NCBI RefSeq assembly: GCF_022179225.1 | Contig: NZ_BPQL01000081.1 | Coordinates: 1-38,480, forward strand | Direction of reading: 5' to 3' | DNA: 38,480 nucleotides | Source: Methylobacterium goesingense | Lineage (GTDB): Bacteria > Pseudomonadota > Alphaproteobacteria > Rhizobiales > Beijerinckiaceae | Shown here: positions 1-7,807 of the stretch, piece by piece | Layout of the letters: each line of letters opens with the position of its first letter | Position numbering within the stretch: position 1 is the stretch's first letter | Made by a program: the position numbers and the translations under genes | Notes under the pieces: model-generated | What the model was told of the DNA's origin: nothing | The model's input: the letters and a program-made list of their open reading frames with translations, nothing else | Databases searched by the model: none

Positions 1-56
1 CTGATACAATATAACAGGCCGCAGCGACGCCTCGCGCGCCTGTTATATTGTATCAG
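1..56. repeat. 19-bp perfect inverted repeat, AT-rich, at the 3' end of the TetR gene
   Basis: Bases 1-19 (ctgatacaatataacaggc) are exactly reverse-complemented by 38-56, with an 18-base GC-rich spacer. The arms are about one third GC in DNA that is otherwise around 70% GC. The right arm contains the TAA stop of the TetR gene (43-45, read on the minus strand). It could fold as a terminator stem but has no T-run. It could also be a paired operator (TGATACAAT / ATTGTATCA) or the edge of an element that continues left of the window. Confidence 0.8.
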
Positions 57-639
57 TCCTGCCGGATGAAACCCCGGCGGGCCGCAGTCCGTCGCAGAGC
101 GCCGCCAGGGTTCCGCGAAAGCCCTCCGGCCCCGCCAGCAGGCGCTCCATCAGGAGGGCCCCTTCGAGGGCGGCGACGACCATGCGGGCCGTGGCCCTGG
201 GCTCGGCGGACACGCGCACGCTCCCGGCCGCCACCCCCTCGGCGAGCACGTTCTCCAGCCAGGCGATGTGCTTCTCGAAGAAGCGGGCGATATCGGCGCG
301 CAGGGAGGCCGGCAGCGCGTCGCCCTCGATCGCCAGGACCGCGCAGAGGCAGCCCAGGCCCGCCTCGACCCCGCCGAGGTAGAGCGCGCCGTAGGCGGCG
401 ATCCGCTCGATCGCGTCCGGCTCGCCGGCCCGGATCTCGGCCAGCGCCGCGTCGTAGCGAGCGTCGTAGGCCGCCACCAGAGCGTGGGCGAGGTCGGACT
501 TGGTGGGAAAGTGGTGGTGGATGCTCGCCTTGCGGATCTGGACCGTCTCGGCGAGGTCCGCGTAGCTGAAGCCGGCATAGCCCCGGCGCCGCACCAGGGT
601 CTCGGCCTGCAGCAGCAGCTCGGCGCGGGTGTCCCTCAT
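43..639 (-). CDS. TetR/AcrR-family transcriptional repressor
   Basis: A 198-residue TetR-type regulator. The N-terminal helix-turn-helix is clear: RAELLLQAETLVRRRGYAGF, then YADLAETVQIRKASIHHHFP with the usual HHHFPTKSDL ending. The C-terminal part is a divergent ligand-binding domain, and its ligand cannot be read from sequence. I chose the ATG at 639 (MRDTRAELL); an ATG at 669 adds ten polar residues and is less likely. The gene is divergent from the quinoprotein-relay genes starting at 787. A candidate operator lies between them, so it probably represses itself and that operon. The stop codon lies inside the 19-bp inverted repeat at the window edge. Family assignment is firm; the target is inferred. 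Confidence 0.9.
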   Translation of the reverse strand: MRDTRAELLLQAETLVRRRGYAGFSYADLAETVQIRKASIHHHFPTKSDLAHALVAAYDARYDAALAEIRAGEPDAIERIAAYGALYLGGVEAGLGCLCAVLAIEGDALPASLRADIARFFEKHIAWLENVLAEGVAAGSVRVSAEPRATARMVVAALEGALLMERLLAGPEGFRGTLAALCDGLRPAGVSSGRTDTI

Positions 640-729
640 CGTCCCGTCATCTTCCCTGTCCGCCCCCATCCGTGGGTGGCCGCACGCGAGTCCGTGATCG
701 CGTCGCGGCCGGCATTCAGGCTTATGCCA

Positions 730-765
730 TTGACGCGGGCAAAAATCTACCTACTCATTGGTAGA
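730..765 (+). promoter_or_regulatory. Candidate promoter with overlapping TetR operator
   Basis: A -35-like TTGACG (730-735) is followed 16 bases later by a weak -10-like TACTCA (752-757), pointing at the gene starting at 787. Over the -10 lies the inverted repeat TCTACC-N8-GGTAGA (746-765), the size and symmetry of a TetR-family operator. A repressor bound there would block polymerase. The region is AT-rich compared with its flanks. Seen in sequence; function inferred. Confidence 0.5.
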
Positions 766-786
766 ACAATAAGACGGAGGACGATC

Positions 787-1740
787 ATGCGGGCGGAAGC
801 CGGCCGATCACGCGGAGGCACGACGCGGCGCGGCGCCCTGTTCGGCGGCCTGTGCCTGTGCTGCCTGCCGACGTTGGGACGCTCGGCCGAGGGCTTCGCC
901 CTGCAGGAGGTCGGCACCGGCATCTTCGTCCGGCGCGGGCCGGATGCCGAAGCGACGCCGGAGAACAACGACGCCATCGCCAATATCGGCTTCGTCGTCG
1001 GCGAGCGCTCGGTGCTCGTGACCGAATCGGGGGGTAGCCTCGCGGACGGGGCTTGGCTGCGCGCGGAGATCCGGAAGCGCACCGAAAAGCCGATCAGCCA
1101 CGTGATGCTCACCCACGTGCACCCGGACCATTGCTTCGGCGCGGCGGCCTTCGCCGAGGACAAGCCGGTCTATGTGGGCCACCACGCCCTGCGCGCCGCC
1201 CTCGACGCCCGCGGGGAATACTATCGCGGCCGGCTGGCCGAGATCCTGGGCGCCGACCGGGCCGGCAGCGTGGTCTACCCCACCCTGGAGGTGGCCGACG
1301 GCGCCGACATCGATCTCGGCGGACGCGTTCTGCACGTCACCGCCCATGGGGTGGCGCACACGAACTGCGACCTCTCCATGCGTGATTCGGCGAGCGGCAT
1401 CCTGTTTCCCGCCGACCTCCTCTTCGTGACCCGCATCCCCTCCCTCGACGGCAGCCTTGTGGGCTGGCTCAAGGAGGCGGATGCCTTGCGCGCACTGGGA
1501 GCGACCAAGGCCGTTCCGGGCCACGGGCCGACCCTGGTCGACTTCGCGCCCGCCATGGACGACCTCACCCGCTACCTGAGCACTCTGCGGGACGAGACCC
1601 GCAAGGCCGTCGCGGCGGACGTGTCGATCGAGAAGGCGATCCAGACCGTCGGTCGGGCCGAGCGCGACCGATGGGTTCTGTTCGACACCTATCACGGCCG
1701 CAACGTCACCCAGGCCTTCAAGGAACTGGAATGGGAGTGA
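787..1740 (+). CDS. Quinoprotein relay system zinc metallohydrolase (metallo-beta-lactamase fold)
   Basis: A 317-residue exported metallo-beta-lactamase-fold hydrolase. The metal-binding signature is THVHPDHCFG (H110, H112, D114, H115), followed by HGVAHTNCD, a PADLLF aspartate and VPGHGP, giving the full set of di-metal ligands. The N-terminus has a twin-arginine-like signal (TTRRGALFGG, then a Cys/Leu-rich core). A start upstream of 787 would run back through the TetR promoter; the ATG at 787 follows a good ribosome site (acggagg). Members of this SoxH-related family sit with SoxYZ-like and CXXCW proteins near PQQ dehydrogenases, exactly as here. The reaction is not established from sequence. 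It is the first gene of a probable three-gene operon repressed by the divergent TetR protein. Confidence 0.85.
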   Translation: MRAEAGRSRGGTTRRGALFGGLCLCCLPTLGRSAEGFALQEVGTGIFVRRGPDAEATPENNDAIANIGFVVGERSVLVTESGGSLADGAWLRAEIRKRTEKPISHVMLTHVHPDHCFGAAAFAEDKPVYVGHHALRAALDARGEYYRGRLAEILGADRAGSVVYPTLEVADGADIDLGGRVLHVTAHGVAHTNCDLSMRDSASGILFPADLLFVTRIPSLDGSLVGWLKEADALRALGATKAVPGHGPTLVDFAPAMDDLTRYLSTLRDETRKAVAADVSIEKAIQTVGRAERDRWVLFDTYHGRNVTQAFKELEWE

Positions 1741-1823
1741 GCCGGCGCCTTGAGCCGCGCGACACCGCGCGTCACATCATTCGAAAAACAGAGTCAAGAA
1801 CCACGACCGCCAGGAGAAACGCC

Positions 1824-2696
1824 ATGATCCGTGCCCTTGCCAAACCCGTCCTGAACCGCGCCGTGTTCCTGCGCTCCATCTTGGCAGCCGTGACGCTCGC
1901 CGTTCCCCTGGCGACCGCCGGCGCGGCGCTGGTGCCCGGCCCGGCGCACTCCGCCGGGGCCTCCGACGACGAGGCCGAGCGGCTCGCGCGCTGGAAGGAG
2001 ATCCAGAAGTCCATCTTCGGCGACAAGACCATCACGGCGACGGACAGCCTCGTGAAGGTCGACGCGCCGGTGCGGGCGCTGGACGCTTCCCTGGTGCCGA
2101 TCACTCTCACCATGCCGGAGAAGGACCGGGTCGCGGCCGTCCACCTCATCATCGACGACAACCCGTCGCCCTACGCCGCTCACATCGCCTTCGGTCCCGG
2201 AGCGGATGCCGGCGAGATCAAGCTGCGCGTGCGCGTGAACAACTACACCAACATCCACGCGGTGGTGGAGACCCGGGACGGCCAGCTCTTCGAGACGACG
2301 AAGTTCGTGAAGGCCTCCGGCGGCTGCTCGGCCCCCATGGGCATGAGCGACGAGGAAGCCATGAAGGGCATGGGCGACATGAAGCTGAAGTTCGCCGAAG
2401 CCCAGCCCGGTCAGCCGGTCGAAGCGACGCTGATGATTCGTCACCCGAACTTCAGCGGCATGCAGATGAACCAGATCACCCGTGACTACACGCCGGCCCG
2501 CTACATCAACAAGATCGCGATCACGCGCGGGGACAAGACCGTGCTGACCCTCGACGGCGACATCTCGATCTCCTCGAACCCGGTGATCAATTTCGGCCTG
2601 CAGCCGGGGGGCCAGGGTCCGATCAAGGTGGTGGCCTCCGACAACCAGAACGGCCGCTGGGAGCACAGCTTCACGGCGCCGAGTGCCACGAACTGA
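1824..2696 (+). CDS. Quinoprotein dehydrogenase-associated SoxYZ-like carrier protein
   Basis: A 290-residue fusion of SoxY-like and SoxZ-like domains. An N-terminal signal peptide (hydrophobic stretch around residues 14-35) places it in the periplasm. The SoxY-like half ends in GGCSAP, with C168 as the likely carrier thiol; unlike true SoxY this cysteine is internal because SoxZ follows. The SoxZ-like half runs from about MKLKFAEAQPGQPVEATL to the end, with the ribbon-forming HPNFSG and SISSNPVINF segments. In sulfur oxidation SoxYZ carries sulfur intermediates. The fused form occurs next to PQQ-dependent dehydrogenases and its cargo is unclear. The ATG at 1824 follows caggagaaacgcc. It is 83 bases downstream of the metallohydrolase gene and just upstream of the CXXCW gene. 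Confidence 0.85.
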   Translation: MIRALAKPVLNRAVFLRSILAAVTLAVPLATAGAALVPGPAHSAGASDDEAERLARWKEIQKSIFGDKTITATDSLVKVDAPVRALDASLVPITLTMPEKDRVAAVHLIIDDNPSPYAAHIAFGPGADAGEIKLRVRVNNYTNIHAVVETRDGQLFETTKFVKASGGCSAPMGMSDEEAMKGMGDMKLKFAEAQPGQPVEATLMIRHPNFSGMQMNQITRDYTPARYINKIAITRGDKTVLTLDGDISISSNPVINFGLQPGGQGPIKVVASDNQNGRWEHSFTAPSATN

Positions 2697-2709
2697 GCGG
2701 GTCCGCGCG

Positions 2710-3300
2710 ATGAGGCAGCGGCTCCTCCGCATCGCGGCCGCGGGGGCCGCCCTCCTCCTGCTGGCGGCGGCCGACCCGGCGGATTCTCCGATGAGCGTAC
2801 CCGAGCCCGACGGGATCTGGACCGGGCCGCAGCGAGGCTACACCCCCGCAACCCTGTCGGGGGCCACGGTGATCGACATCGACGCCCTCGATGCCCTGAT
2901 CGCCCGCGACCGGCCGGTCCTCCTCGACGTGTCCCTGGCCGACCGGCGCCCGGCGGGCCTTCCCGCCGACCGGCCCTGGCTGCCGGCCCACCGCTCGGTC
3001 CCGGGCGCGGTCTGGATGGCCAATGCGGGCGCCGCGCCCCTCGACCCCGCCGACGAAGTGCTCTTCCTGAAGCGGGTCGCGGACCTGACCGGGGGCGACA
3101 AGGGCCGGGCCGTCGTGGCCTTCTGCCACCCCGAATGCTGGGGCAGCTGGAACGCGGCCAAGCGGCTGGTGCTCCAGGGCTACACCCGCGTGCACTGGTT
3201 TCCCGAGGGCATCGAGGGCTGGCAGGAGCGCCACCCCACTACGGTGATCCCCGAGGATTCCGTCTGGACGGCGCGGGCGAACGGCGAGGCGCAGCGCTGA
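2710..3300 (+). CDS. PQQ-dependent catabolism-associated CXXCW-motif protein (rhodanese-like)
   Basis: A 196-residue secreted protein with a signal peptide (MRQRLLRIAAAGAALLLLAA). The C-terminal half is rhodanese-like: LLDVSLAD, then the active-site-like strand VVAFCHPECWGSWNAAKRL, where two cysteines and a tryptophan form the family signature, and a closing WFPEGIEGWQ. I took the ATG at 2710, 13 bases after the SoxYZ stop, because it begins a clean signal peptide. A GTG at 2683 would overlap the upstream gene. It completes the relay trio and probably handles a sulfur or thiol intermediate in the periplasm. That role is inferred from the rhodanese fold and the partners. No quinoprotein dehydrogenase gene lies in the window. 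Confidence 0.82.
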   Translation: MRQRLLRIAAAGAALLLLAAADPADSPMSVPEPDGIWTGPQRGYTPATLSGATVIDIDALDALIARDRPVLLDVSLADRRPAGLPADRPWLPAHRSVPGAVWMANAGAAPLDPADEVLFLKRVADLTGGDKGRAVVAFCHPECWGSWNAAKRLVLQGYTRVHWFPEGIEGWQERHPTTVIPEDSVWTARANGEAQR

Positions 3301-3757
3301 CGAAGAGGGGGGCGCGCGCCGGAGATCCCGCCCCCGCCTGCGCGCGCGAACGATCCGTTTTCCTTCACCGGCCGGCAAGTTTCTTCCGAAAGCCGGCAAG
3401 CGCGGCCGCAGTTGACAGCGATCCGGTTGTGGCGGAAGAAAGGCACCGGCAGGCGCCCGCAAGTCTAGGGAGGAAACGCCCCGCGAGAGCACGGAACAGC
3501 GACGCCATCGCTGTGATCGATGCCCCGGGACGAGACTTTCAGGACGCCGGTCTCGATCCCGCGAAACTCCATGCGACGAACTCTTTGCTGATCGGCGGCC
3601 TGCATAGCGCGCGCCTCGCGGTCGGCGATGCCCCGCGCGACAATGCACCGGGTCCGTCACGGCACGCCGCGCGCGCAGCGCGGAGGCGGTGTATAGAGGC
3701 GCCACCAGCAGACCGACCGCCGCGTTCCGGCGGTCCGAGACAGCCGGGTGGAGTTCC
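3301..3757. other. Intergenic region, no gene seen
   Basis: This 457-base gap follows the CXXCW gene. Near its start GGGGGCG (3308-3314) pairs with CGCCCCC (3329-3335), a possible terminator without a T-run. A perfect TTGACA at 3412-3417 has no good -10 behind it. No supported open reading frame or RNA gene is visible. The promoter of panB must lie in its right half. Confidence 0.5.
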
Positions 3758-4582
3758 ATGTCGCAAGCCGTGCAGTCCCGCCGCATCCGCGCGATCGACC
3801 TCGCCAAGCGCAAGGCCGAGGGTCGAAAGATCATCGCGCTGACCGCCTATCACGCGCACACCGCCGGCATCCTCGACCCCTACTGCGACTTCATCCTGGT
3901 CGGCGATTCCCTCGGCATGCTCATGCACGGCATGGAATCGACCCTGCCGGTGACCCTGGAGATGATGATCGTCCAGGCGCAGGCCGTGATCCGGGGCACC
4001 TCCCGGGCGCTGATCGTGGTGGACATGCCCTTCGGCTCCTACGAGGCGAGCCCACAGCAGGCCTTCCTCAACGCCGCCCGCGTCCTCAAGGAGACGGGGG
4101 CCGGCGCGATCAAGATGGAGGGCGGCGCGCGCTTTGCCGAGACCGTGGCGTTCCTGGTCGAGCGCGGCGTGCCGGTGATGGGCCATATCGGCCTCACGCC
4201 CCAGTCGGTGAACACCATGGGGGGCTTCAAGGTGCAGGGCCGCGAGGCCGACGGCGAGCGCCGCCTGATGGCCGATGCCCGCGCCATCAACGATGCGGGC
4301 GCCTTCGCGATCGTGATGGAGGGCATCGTCGAGCCGGTGGCCCGGGCCATCGCCACCGCCCCCGAGATCACCACGCCCACCATCGGCATCGGCGCCACCA
4401 TGGCCTGCGACGGGCAGATCCTCGTCCTCGAGGACATGCTGGGCCTGAGCGACCGCGTGCCGAAATTCGTCAAGCGCTTCGGCACCCTGCGCGGCCAGAT
4501 CGAGGCCGCCGTGAAGGACTACGCCGAGGAGGTCCGCTCCGGGGCCTTCCCGGCCGAGGAGCACACGTACCAGCCGCTCTGA
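3758..4582 (+). CDS. panB: 3-methyl-2-oxobutanoate hydroxymethyltransferase (ketopantoate hydroxymethyltransferase)
   Basis: A 274-residue full-length PanB. The enzyme transfers a hydroxymethyl group from 5,10-methylene-tetrahydrofolate to 3-methyl-2-oxobutanoate, the first committed step of pantothenate and coenzyme A synthesis, in the cytoplasm. Diagnostic segments are [14 protein letters not shown], the metal-binding [57 protein letters not shown] and [16 protein letters not shown], in family order. The ATG at 3758 has a GGTGGAG ribosome site five bases upstream. panC is not adjacent, so the gene appears to be transcribed alone. Its stop codon is inside a 13-bp tandem duplication. Identification is firm. 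Confidence 0.97.
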   Translation: MSQAVQSRRIRAIDLAKRKAEGRKIIALTAYHAHTAGILDPYCDFILVGDSLGMLMHGMESTLPVTLEMMIVQAQAVIRGTSRALIVVDMPFGSYEASPQQAFLNAARVLKETGAGAIKMEGGARFAETVAFLVERGVPVMGHIGLTPQSVNTMGGFKVQGREADGERRLMADARAINDAGAFAIVMEGIVEPVARAIATAPEITTPTIGIGATMACDGQILVLEDMLGLSDRVPKFVKRFGTLRGQIEAAVKDYAEEVRSGAFPAEEHTYQPL

Positions 4583-4595
4583 CCAGCCGCTCTGA
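4570..4595. repeat. 13-bp tandem duplication spanning the panB stop codon
   Basis: CCAGCCGCTCTGA occurs twice head-to-tail (4570-4582 and 4583-4595). The first copy ends with the panB TGA; the second copy places a further TGA in a shifted register just after it. Downstream, CTCCC-N5-GGGAG (4639-4653) is a weak hairpin between the convergent panB and TonB-receptor genes. Confidence 0.85.
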
Positions 4596-4739
4596 GCGGG
4601 TTTTCAACCCAGTCGTTCGGATTCCAACGCGGGGCCCCCTCCCCCTTCGGGAGCGGGAACCCGCTGGCCGACCGAAGCCATCGACCACATACCGTACGCG
4701 GCTGCCGCCTTAGGGCTCAGCCCGCGGGGAACCGGCCGC

Positions 4740-6971
4740 TTACCAGCGGTAACCGATGCTGCCGAGGACCCGGCGGCGCTCGCCGTAATAGCAGGCCGAG
4801 ACGGTGCTGCAGCTGTTGACGATCCGCTCGTCCGAGACGTTCGAAACGTTGAGGGCGAAGCGCCAGCCCTCCCAGTCGTAATGGGCGACGAGGTCGCCGA
4901 CGACGTAGCCCGGCACGCGGAAGAGGTTGGCCGTGTCGGCGAAGGAGCGGCCGACGCCGCGCACGCCGCCGCCGAGACCGAAGCCCCGCAGGGCGCCGCT
5001 CTGGAACGTGTAGTCAACGAAGAGCGAGCCGTACTGCTCGGGGGTATTGGTCGGCGTCGTGCCGACGAGGGCCGTATTCAGGTCACGGGTCACCGAGAGG
5101 TCGTAGGCGGTGTAGGAGGCCACCGCCCGCAAGCCGGGCGCGAGGTTGGCGACCATCTCGACCTCGGCGCCGCGCGAGTTCACCGCGCCGGTCTGGACCA
5201 CCTGCTGGATGTTGAGCGGGTTGGTGGTCACGACGTTCGAGCGGGTGAGGTCGAACAGGGCGGCGGCGAAGTAGCCGTCGAAGCCCGCGGGCTTGTACTT
5301 CAGGCCGACCTCGGTCTGCTCGCTTCGCTCGGGCAGGAGAAGCTGGCCGGTGACCCCATTGAGGCCGACGGTCGGGTTGAAGCCCTGCGCGTAGGAAACG
5401 TAAGGGGCGAGCCCGGATTCATCGTTGTAGATCAGGGCGACGCGGCCGCTGAAGGCGCTGGTGTCCCGGGTCGCGTTGTTGACGCCGAGGCGGTCGACGT
5501 TGTCGGTGGCGACCCAGTCGTGCCGGCCGCTGAGGACCAGGGAGAAGTTCCCGAAGGTGATCTCGTCCTGCAGGTAGGCGGCGAACTGGTTCTGGGTGAT
5601 CAGCGCGTTCTGGTAGGGCGCGCCCAGGTTGAGGCGGGTGTTGGGGTAGATCGGCCGGATCAGGTTCAGCGACGGGCCGAAGCCGAAGGCCTGATAGTCG
5701 TCGATCTGGTAGCGGCGATACTCGAAGCCGGCGAGCACCGTGTGACCGAAATCGCCCGTGCGGAACGGGATGACGAGCTGGTTGTCGATGTCGCTCTGCA
5801 CCGCCGCACCGCGGGTGAAGAAGTCGAACCGGGCCAAGTCTCCGGCGGCCGGCGTGGTGGCGTAACCGCCGCCGTAGCGGTTCGACAAATTGACCGTGAC
5901 GGTGCCGTGGCGCGCGTTCTGCCGGAACTTGATGTCGTTGTCGAAGCGGTGCTCGAACTCGTAGCCGACCATGTCCTGGTTGCGCGTCAGGCGATCCGTC
6001 GCCGGGTCGCCGGTGAAGCGGCTGGTCTTGATGAAGCCGAAGGGCGCCGGCGTCACCGTACCCTCGTAGGGCAGGAAGTTCTGGGTGCCGGCGCGGTCGC
6101 GCTGCACCTGGGCGAGGACGGTGAGCGAGGTGTCGGCGTCGGGCTTCCAGGTGAGCGAGGGCGCGAAGAAGAAGCGGTCGTTGTTAACGAAGTCGACCTG
6201 CGTGCCGCCGCCGCGCCCGAGACCGACGAGCCGGTAGAACAGCTTGCCCTCGGTGCCGGGCGCATCCACCGGTCCGCCGATATCGAAGCCCGCATAGGCG
6301 TTGCCGTAATTGTCGATCCCGGTCTCGACGTAGCGGATCGGCACGATCGGCGGCCGCTTGCTCACCGCGTTGATGATGCCGCCGGGGCTGGCGCCGCCGT
6401 AGAGGCCGGAATTCGGCCCGCGCAGGATCTCGAGACGCTCCAGGCCGAAGGGCTCCAGCTTCCAGGTGGCGAAGGCCGAGGTGAACAGTTGCAGCCCGTC
6501 GAGGAAGTAGCCGGATTCCTGGGCGGTGAAGCCGCGGATCAGGAACCAGTCGTTGCGTGGGTCGGCGCCGAAAGTCTCGCCGCGCACGCCCGGCGCGTAG
6601 CGCGTCGCCTCGGCGAGCGACGCCGGCTTCTGGTCGTCGATCTGCTGGAGCCCCACCACGGAGATCGCCTGCGGCGTCCGGATGATCGCGGTGTCGGTCT
6701 TGGTGCTGGAGACCGAGCGGGTCGCGACGTAGCCGGCGACGGGCCCGCGCGGATCCTCGGCGGTGGCGATCGTGGCTGCACCGCGGCGATCACCCACGAC
6801 CTCGAGGGTCTCCAGCGTCACGCTCGAGGCGCTCGGCGGGCTGGATTGCTGCGCAGCCGCTGGGTCGACAGTGCCGACGGCGAGGGCAGCTGCCGAACCG
6901 AGCAGGGCCGCGCGCAGATGAGCAGCGCCGTGGGACGGCTGCGCGAAAGGAAACGCAAGACGAAGAGACAC
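4740..6971 (-). CDS. TonB-dependent siderophore receptor
   Basis: A 743-residue outer-membrane receptor. A signal peptide ending near AAAQQ is followed by the TonB box-like stretch TLETLEVVG. A plug domain follows (TPQAISVVGLQQIDDQ, YAPGVRG, DWFLIRGF, GLERLEILRGPNSGLYG, GGIINAVSKRP), then a 22-strand-type barrel ending in an aromatic residue (GSIGYRW). Such proteins import ferric siderophores using TonB energy; the specific siderophore cannot be told. The start is a GTG at 6971, since no in-frame ATG precedes the signal peptide. There is no N-terminal signalling extension and no FecI/FecR pair nearby, so control is more likely by an Irr, RirA or Fur-type repressor than by surface signalling. 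An AT-rich inverted repeat lies about 120 bases upstream. Confidence 0.93.
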   Translation of the reverse strand: MSLRLAFPFAQPSHGAAHLRAALLGSAAALAVGTVDPAAAQQSSPPSASSVTLETLEVVGDRRGAATIATAEDPRGPVAGYVATRSVSSTKTDTAIIRTPQAISVVGLQQIDDQKPASLAEATRYAPGVRGETFGADPRNDWFLIRGFTAQESGYFLDGLQLFTSAFATWKLEPFGLERLEILRGPNSGLYGGASPGGIINAVSKRPPIVPIRYVETGIDNYGNAYAGFDIGGPVDAPGTEGKLFYRLVGLGRGGGTQVDFVNNDRFFFAPSLTWKPDADTSLTVLAQVQRDRAGTQNFLPYEGTVTPAPFGFIKTSRFTGDPATDRLTRNQDMVGYEFEHRFDNDIKFRQNARHGTVTVNLSNRYGGGYATTPAAGDLARFDFFTRGAAVQSDIDNQLVIPFRTGDFGHTVLAGFEYRRYQIDDYQAFGFGPSLNLIRPIYPNTRLNLGAPYQNALITQNQFAAYLQDEITFGNFSLVLSGRHDWVATDNVDRLGVNNATRDTSAFSGRVALIYNDESGLAPYVSYAQGFNPTVGLNGVTGQLLLPERSEQTEVGLKYKPAGFDGYFAAALFDLTRSNVVTTNPLNIQQVVQTGAVNSRGAEVEMVANLAPGLRAVASYTAYDLSVTRDLNTALVGTTPTNTPEQYGSLFVDYTFQSGALRGFGLGGGVRGVGRSFADTANLFRVPGYVVGDLVAHYDWEGWRFALNVSNVSDERIVNSCSTVSACYYGERRRVLGSIGYRW

Positions 6972-7089
6972 GTTTTGACCTATGGTCGAATGTAATTTTC
7001 GTCAGTTGGATTAAAAATTCCAAGAGGTCAACGAGCAAACCCTAGCATCACGCGCATCTCATGCCGCCGTGATCGACACGCAACATTTT

Positions 7090-7113
7090 AGAATAAGTAC
7101 AATTACATATTCT
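7090..7113. promoter_or_regulatory. AT-rich inverted repeat upstream of the TonB receptor, possible iron-regulator site
   Basis: AGAATA (7090-7095) and TATTCT (7108-7113) form an inverted repeat with a 12-base spacer. It lies within an AT-rich island in the gap (6972-7312) between the receptor start and the small secreted gene. The left half, TTTTAGAATA, recalls one half of the alphaproteobacterial iron-control (Irr) element. Symmetry to the full consensus is poor, so this is only a candidate. Confidence 0.3.
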
Positions 7114-7214
7114 GGGCCGTGGCGCCGCCGTCGCTTCCTGGCGTTGCCGTGCAATCGGTACCACCAACCTCGCCGTAGCGGATGGAGCCAGCCGGACAGC
7201 GACCGCGCCGAACG

Positions 7215-7250
7215 CGAAAGGGCCCCGCCGGTACCGGCGGAGCCCTTCGT
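7215..7250 (-). terminator. Hairpin terminator after the small secreted protein gene
   Basis: A strong stem: cgaaagggccccgccgg pairs with ccggcggagcccttcg across a short loop with one bulge. It is about 60 bases past the stop of the minus-strand gene ending at 7313. It lacks a long T-run, as is common in GC-rich genomes. Confidence 0.6.
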
Positions 7251-7312
7251 CATCGCTCGTCCCCGGGGCAGCGCCGCGCGAGGATGTCTTGCCGGAGCCT
7301 CCCGGCGTCGGC

Positions 7313-7615
7313 CTATTCGCAGACGCGGACGCGGCGGATGTGCTCGTAGCCGTAGGCGTCCACGTAGCCGCGGCGCTCCATATGGCAGACCTCTTCCTCG
7401 ACATAGACCGGGCGCGGGGCGCGGTAGACCGGGCGGCCCGGATAGTAGCCGCCGTCGTTCTGCGAGGAGGCGATGGCGCCGCCGACGGCGAGGCCGCCGA
7501 GCAGGCCGAGGGCGGCCGCGCCGCCCGGGCTGATGCCATCGCGTGCCTGGGCACTCGGGATCGCCGCGACGGCGACCGTGGTGGCCACGAGGGCCGCGAC
7601 CAGCGAGTTCTTCAT
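7313..7615 (-). CDS. Small secreted protein of unknown function with a C-terminal cysteine pair
   Basis: A 100-residue protein. The first 25 residues are a signal peptide (MKNSLVAALVATTVAVAAIPSA, cut near AQA). A glycine/alanine-rich hydrophobic stretch (GGAAALGLLGGLAVGGAIA) follows, able to act as a glycine-zipper membrane segment. Then comes a Pro/Tyr/Arg-rich part and the ending CHMERRGYVDAYGYEHIRRVRVCE, with one cysteine at each end of a small hairpin that could form a disulfide. The ATG at 7615 has a ggaacggag ribosome site. I do not recognise a named family. The layout resembles small envelope proteins common in Hyphomicrobiales. It has its own terminator. Confidence 0.75.
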   Translation of the reverse strand: MKNSLVAALVATTVAVAAIPSAQARDGISPGGAAALGLLGGLAVGGAIASSQNDGGYYPGRPVYRAPRPVYVEEEVCHMERRGYVDAYGYEHIRRVRVCE

Positions 7616-7807
7616 AGCTCCGTTCCTTTGATCCCGAAATCCGTGTGTGAATTCAGAAGCGTCACTGTCGGAGGGAATCACCGAACGGTTGATGAACGGT
7701 AACCCGCCCCGCCCAATGGCGAATCCCGTCCGTGCGAATCCTCACGCAGCGTGGAGGTTCACGCAGGATTGTGCCGCTTCCGCGGCGGCGTCGCGGGGCG
7801 CGCGAGG

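Noticed and set aside
1..765. A mobile element from the inverted repeat at the left edge
   Set aside because: No transposase, target-site duplication or second copy can be seen in the window; kept only as an open question in the findings.
3412..3440. A sigma-70 promoter from the perfect TTGACA at 3412
   Set aside because: The sequence 16-18 bases downstream (gaagaa) is not a -10, and panB starts over 300 bases away.
4881..6995. A 704-codon open frame opposite the TonB receptor gene
   Set aside because: Antisense shadow; composition is low-complexity and the minus-strand receptor accounts for the region.
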